Shown here piece by piece: positions 59,990 to 64,000 of a stretch of DNA of 64,000 nucleotides. The notes under the pieces are model-generated. The model was given only the letters and a program-made list of their open reading frames with translations. It ran no database searches and had not been told where the DNA came from. The stretch is from Siniperca chuatsi (Eukaryota > Chordata > Actinopteri > Centrarchiformes > Sinipercidae), in the NCBI RefSeq assembly GCF_020085105.1, contig NC_058062.1, positions 25,331,103 to 25,395,102 on the forward strand, read 5' to 3'. Each line of letters starts with the position of its first letter. Position 1 is the first letter of the stretch. The position numbers were made by a program, and so were the translations under genes.

Positions 59990-62460
59990 AGACGCTTTCA
60001 CCCTTTGATGTCATGACTGATGCTGTGCCACAGGTCGTTCAGACGGGTTTATTGTAGATACAGAGCAAAACATGAAAGTGTAAAGGCCAAAACAGTCGCC
60101 TCTATTATTTTCTATGTACAACCCTGTGGCGCAACCCTTCATGGTACGTGTCCACAGGGGTGTTTTTTATTGAAAGCCACAGGGCTCACAACTATTTTTT
60201 TTTTTTTAATACCTGGTGGTGTTTAATAATGATCTTTGCCCTGTGGATTTCACAGCTAATAAACTTGAACTGTGATCACCCAGTCAGTAAAGAAGGGCAG
60301 ACACGCAATCAAGCGCCGATGGCCTTTGCAGTTTGTTTTTTTGTTTGTTGTTACTGTAACATTCCTGATGGTGGCAGCAGAGGCCCATTTAAACTCAGCT
60401 AGGATGCAGGCGTCCTCGGCCAACATTACTGTCAGTTTTAAAGCTAGAGCAAAGGTACTGGTATCATATGAAAGTAGATGACCTAAGGCATGCATTGGTG
60501 CTAGCCTGTCGGTGCCTAGCTTGAAGGTGGCTAAATAACGCTCCAAAGTTAGGCTACATTTTTGTGAGGGAAACACTGACATGGCCGTTTTCAAAGGGGT
60601 CTCTTGACCTCGCACCTCAAGATATCTGAATGATATCCCATGCAGTTTTGGGCAAAAACCTTTCAGTTTCGTGCATGCAGTATAAATTTTCACTTATTCT
60701 ATCAATGGTGTATTTGAATATTTCTGCATACTGGGGTCCACCAGTATTGCAATGTGGGTATGATGGATGTTAGTCCCTTGTGGATAGTAGCCATTTTCAT
60801 GTGTGATCATGTTAATAGTAGCCATTTTTTTTTTTAAACTTGACCTCACTGTATAAAATGACCTACTGTGACCTCAAGGATAATCACAGTCTCATAAAAC
60901 TTTACAACCACAAACTAGAGATCTAGGGCATTCAGAGAATGTATGGCTTTCCTAGGTATATTCACAATAAGGAGGTTTCTGAGCAATTTACAGAACAGAA
61001 GTCCTTGCCATCTAATTTCTGAAAAATGCAATTCTTACAGAAATCTCCAAATGTCAGAAGTTTTTGGTACCAAATCACGGCATGCATTTTTCTTTGCTGT
61101 TCCTCAAGGTCTTGGTGTCTCAATGTGTTATTTTGGTTGTTTAACTATTTTTATCAATGCTCAAGCAGTCAAAAATGGTTACGTTTTGCACAAAATCTGT
61201 GTAACGAATGGTATCAACCCAAAAAATTGCTGCAACTACTTATGTGACATAATTGAGCATGGGAATGGCCATCTTATACTTCTATCATAATGTTCTAAGC
61301 CCTTATACATTTTAAAATTCCAAAATTTTAATAGACGCCTAACACAATGTTTATTACAGATTTATGACCAGAAAAACTTGACAGTGCTGAGCTGCATCTA
61401 AAATTAGAAGCCAATGGACCTAGTCACCCCAGTCACTACTCTCACGGTAAGCCTCACTCTGCTTGTCGAGTCCCATTCCCCATCCCACATTATCATAGGC
61501 TCCATCCAATCGGATTGCACAGAAAGTAAGGCCCGGCTTTTAGACACAGGCTACTAAACATCAGAAATACTCAGGCTCTTGCAGACTCGGTAATGATTGA
61601 AAGTAAGGGAGGGAAAATGCAGGGCACATTTAACAGGTATTGTATACTGGTTGCAATGGGGCAATATCCCCTCTTTGTCTGCCAATCAAAGTGCAAATCT
61701 CGCTGCATGTTTTGAGGCTTCACCTGGCTGTTTCTGCACTGCACTTTCCCCCAGTTGTCATGGCCGATATATAGTGATTTGAGACTGGGAGCCCAATGAG
61801 GTTCCATGAGGGACACCAGTGAGTCAACAGAGGGCTTTACCACAACTCCAAGCTGTAAAAACTACTATCCACCTTGACTCGTGTCTTTTGGCCCAGTGTC
61901 AAATAGAGCAGTGAACCTCTTCGTTTGTGTCAGTATTTGGTTTTCCACAAGGCAGGAGAAGAGTGCACGGTTTCCGGAGGCACTGCAATACCGGGTCGAT
62001 GCGTGGAGTGAACAAAGCAAGCCCCTTTTTCAGCTCCCCATGCTAAAAATCCATTTAATATATTGGTTGTCTTATAAGAACATATCACATATTAAACTGA
62101 TAAGAACAGATTTTTTATTACAAAAAACCTGTTTCAATTCAAAACAGTTACACAAATCCAAACCAAAGATGCCTCATAGCAATCATCAGGTACAAAGTCC
62201 ACGATACATGAACACCCCATGATATCGTTGCCCTCCTACCAACATAAGAGAAATACTCTAAGAAAACATTTATGCCATGCCTCTGAAATCCACCATATCC
62301 ACCCAAACCCTCCTTTCCACCTATCCAAGGTGGCATGCTTCCCCTACTTCAGAATGTGCCTTTCAATTCTCCCCTTTACATCTGCTTCCACCCTCCTTAT
62401 CACCCCTTCAACACCGCTATCTCTGTTTCTGTTTACCAGATCTTGCCTGGCCGACCACAA
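59990..62460. other. intergenic DNA with interspersed repeats
   Basis: A minus-strand frame at 60693-60256 (145 codons, CPKLHGISFRYLEVRGQETP and SVFPSQKCSLTLERYLATF) is the translation of a widespread fish repeat recognised by the phrase AAAGGGGTCTCTTGACCTCG, not a host gene. It extends to about 61330. From 61340 to 62460 nothing recognisable is seen. Confidence 0.55.
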
Positions 62461-62510
62461 GTAGGGGGTTAGGGTTAGGGTTAGGGGGGTTAGAGTTAGG
62501 GTAAGGTGAA
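62461..62510 (+). repeat. telomere-like TTAGGG repeats, block 1
   Basis: Several GGGTTAGGGTTAGGG units with G-run length variants. The G-rich strand reads toward the window's right end. Confidence 0.85.
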
Positions 62511-62745
62511 AAAAGGGGGTTAACTCCCCACAGGGAGTTATAATGCACTGGCACTAGTTTTTCTTTATATTGTAAGTTCATAAAATCAACATTTTTCTAC
62601 TATATGGTTTATAAAAGCTCTGGAACCCACTCCAAAAATTACTAAAATAAAGGTCCTGACCAATATTCAGTTTGAAAGTTTAAAATACGAGCCAATGTCG
62701 TGTTGAAAGATATGTTTGTAATAGATTTTTATCTTTGTCTTCCAG

Positions 62746-62811
62746 GTAACTGAGATCTCACCAGGGACCTGACAGGAAAGAAGAGGAGAAGAGAGAGACG
62801 TTCAACCAAAG
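62746..62811 (+). other. possible 66-bp exon
   Basis: A T-rich tract ending in CTTCCAG and a consensus donor CAAAG|GTAAGG bound this purine-rich segment. Its three frames are short, so it would be non-coding or start a leader. It lies between telomere-like blocks. Confidence 0.2.
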
Positions 62812-62904
62812 GTAAGGAGGATCAAATGCCACTAAGGTAGGTAAGTAGGGAAGGTAAGAGGGTAAAGGAAAACAGGTAAGTAAAAGACAAGAACCTGGGG
62901 TTGA

Positions 62905-62998
62905 GGTTAGGGTTGGGGTTAGGGTAGGGTTAGGGTTAGGGGTTAGGGTTAGGGGTTAGGGTTAGGGGGGTAGGGTTAGGGGTTAGGGGTTAGGTAGG
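62905..62998 (+). repeat. telomere-like TTAGGG repeats, block 2
   Basis: About 15 imperfect TTAGGG or TTAGGGG units in the same orientation as block 1. Confidence 0.88.
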
Positions 62999-63155
62999 GG
63001 AGATTGGTGGTAATATCCACCCTGAAATGGTCTTTGTCGATCCCGTTCAGGGGATCGACGACGCCTTTGCCGTGGCGCACCACGGTCCATCCATCATCAT
63101 GAGCAAAACTCATGATGAAGTTGCTGTTTTTAGAATCCCTATACGAAAGTAAATA
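62985..63155 (-). other. short unrecognised coding-like frame with three hairpins
   Basis: Read on the minus strand, 63146-63003 is open and gives coding-like residues such as NFIMSFAHDDGWTVVRHGKG and PLNGIDKDHFRVDITTNL. I do not recognise the family; a transposon protein fragment is likely. The same bases contain three perfect hairpins (stems of 9, 6 and 10 bp at 63036-63059, 63070-63085 and 63094-63118). It is flanked by telomere-like repeats. Confidence 0.3.
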
Positions 63156-63700
63156 AAAATATCTAAAACAAAAATCAAAATTTAACTCAAATTTTAAATT
63201 GTGAACTAAAATTATATTTATTTTTTATATTTTTAATTTTTTAACAAACTAAATAATATATTTTTTTTTTTAACAAACTAAATAATATTTGTATTTTTTA
63301 ATAATAAAGTGTGCCTACGCTACGACGCTTCACCACTGTGGGTCTTCTTCAGGCAAAGGCACAACTTAAAAGAAAACTGAAAAGGCTTGCAGATTGGCAG
63401 AGATGTTGACTGTTCGATGGTCAGAGCAAGAATGAAAGAAAAAGCCACTGCACTCTATTTATACCCTCCTTGTAACTTGTTTTAACTTTGGTTTGTGTTC
63501 TTAACTTGTATCTGTGTTTTACAATTTGTATTTTGTCCACTTGTTTTTTAACCCCTCGTATGTCGATAAATATAAGTTTTTAATCAGAATTAAACCGATT
63601 TTAATATTGTATATCCCAAAACATGAATTATTAATAGTTTTTATTGAAATATATTTATGGGTTTTAAGTCTATGTATAAACATTTTTTAAAATCTTTAGG
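63156..63700. other. AT-rich stretch with a repeat terminus
   Basis: No gene is seen. At 63313-63363 the complement of CTGAAGAAGACCCACAGTGG appears, a word type found near the ends of several fish retroelements. Confidence 0.45.
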
Positions 63701-63714
63701 GATCAATTTTAGGA

Positions 63715-63950
63715 ATAGGGTGGGGGTGGGATTTGGTAAAGGGATAGAGGTTAGGGAAGGGAGGGGGTGTGGTTAGGGTTAGGGGAAGAGGTAAGGGTTA
63801 GGGTTAGGGAAGGGAGGGGTTGTGGTTAGGGTTAGGGGAAGAGGTAAGTTGGTATGGTTAGGTTAGGAAGGAGGGGGTGTGGTTAGGGTTAGGGTTAGGG
63901 GTTAGGGTTAGGTTAGGGTTAGGGGTTAGGGTTAGGTTAGGGTAGGGAAC
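63715..63950 (+). repeat. telomere-like TTAGGG repeats, block 3, with a higher-order unit
   Basis: TTAGGG variants are organised in a longer unit: GGGAAGGGAGGGG, then GTGTGGTTAGGGTTAGGGG, then AAGAGGTAAG, seen two to three times before simple TTAGGG-type repeats take over. Confidence 0.85.
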
Positions 63951-64000
63951 TGAACCTTACCCCCAGCAAAGTGGGAGACAGGACGTGCACGGTCCTTCCC

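Noticed and set aside
60256-60693. 145-codon minus-strand frame as a host gene
   Set aside because: Its sequence is the translation of a widespread fish repeat and has no gene context.

Overview
This is a gene-bearing piece of a vertebrate genome, almost certainly a ray-finned (teleost) fish. The genes have short exons with GT-AG introns, the encoded proteins are vertebrate, and the intergenic and intronic DNA is full of fish-type repeats: tRNA-derived SINEs, L2/Rex-type LINE tails ending in GAATT repeats, hAT and other TIR elements, a chromodomain Ty3/gypsy element and long GT/CA microsatellites. I identified families by protein motifs and remembered homologues; no search was run.

Five protein-coding genes lie on the + strand. 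(1) 430-2437: the last three coding exons of an ABCC-subfamily ABC transporter, cut by the left window edge. (2) about 5.1-17.4 kb: scaf1, an SR-related factor that binds the RNA polymerase II CTD, with a 3.5-kb exon and four short 3' exons. (3) about 18.6-30.85 kb: snrnp70 (U1-70K), complete in nine coding exons, 469 codons. (4) about 31.5-42.6 kb: lin7b, complete in six exons, 207 codons, the same length as the human protein. (5) 55.7-59.98 kb: ppp1r35, five coding exons with an apparent one-base frameshift in exon 4. Human SCAF1, SNRNP70 and LIN7B all map to 19q13.33, so the order here looks like conserved synteny. Two neighbours act in the same process: U1-70K defines 5' splice sites and SCAF1 links splicing factors to the polymerase.

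The 42.7-55.6 kb stretch between lin7b and ppp1r35 is a transposon graveyard: nested LINEs, a 470-bp hAT element with perfect 8-bp target duplications inserted in another LINE, an L1 ORF2 fragment abutting a 5'-truncated gypsy chromovirus with its 3' LTR, a LINE ORF1 fragment on the minus strand and RNase H remnants. The right end (62.46-63.95 kb) holds degenerate telomere-type TTAGGG repeats.

The strongest candidate for undescribed biology is in the 4.3-kb snrnp70 intron that follows the RRM exon ending at 21496. It holds a candidate poison exon, with a stop codon five codons after the junction, and further on a strong 3' splice site followed by a 300-bp array of seven GGTAAG motifs. These sit inside a conserved 14-mer and look like decoy U1 binding sites in the gene for a U1 protein. 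A second candidate is a near-identical 245-bp inverted repeat pair flanking scaf1 coding exons 2 and 3, a geometry that favours exon circularisation and RNA editing.
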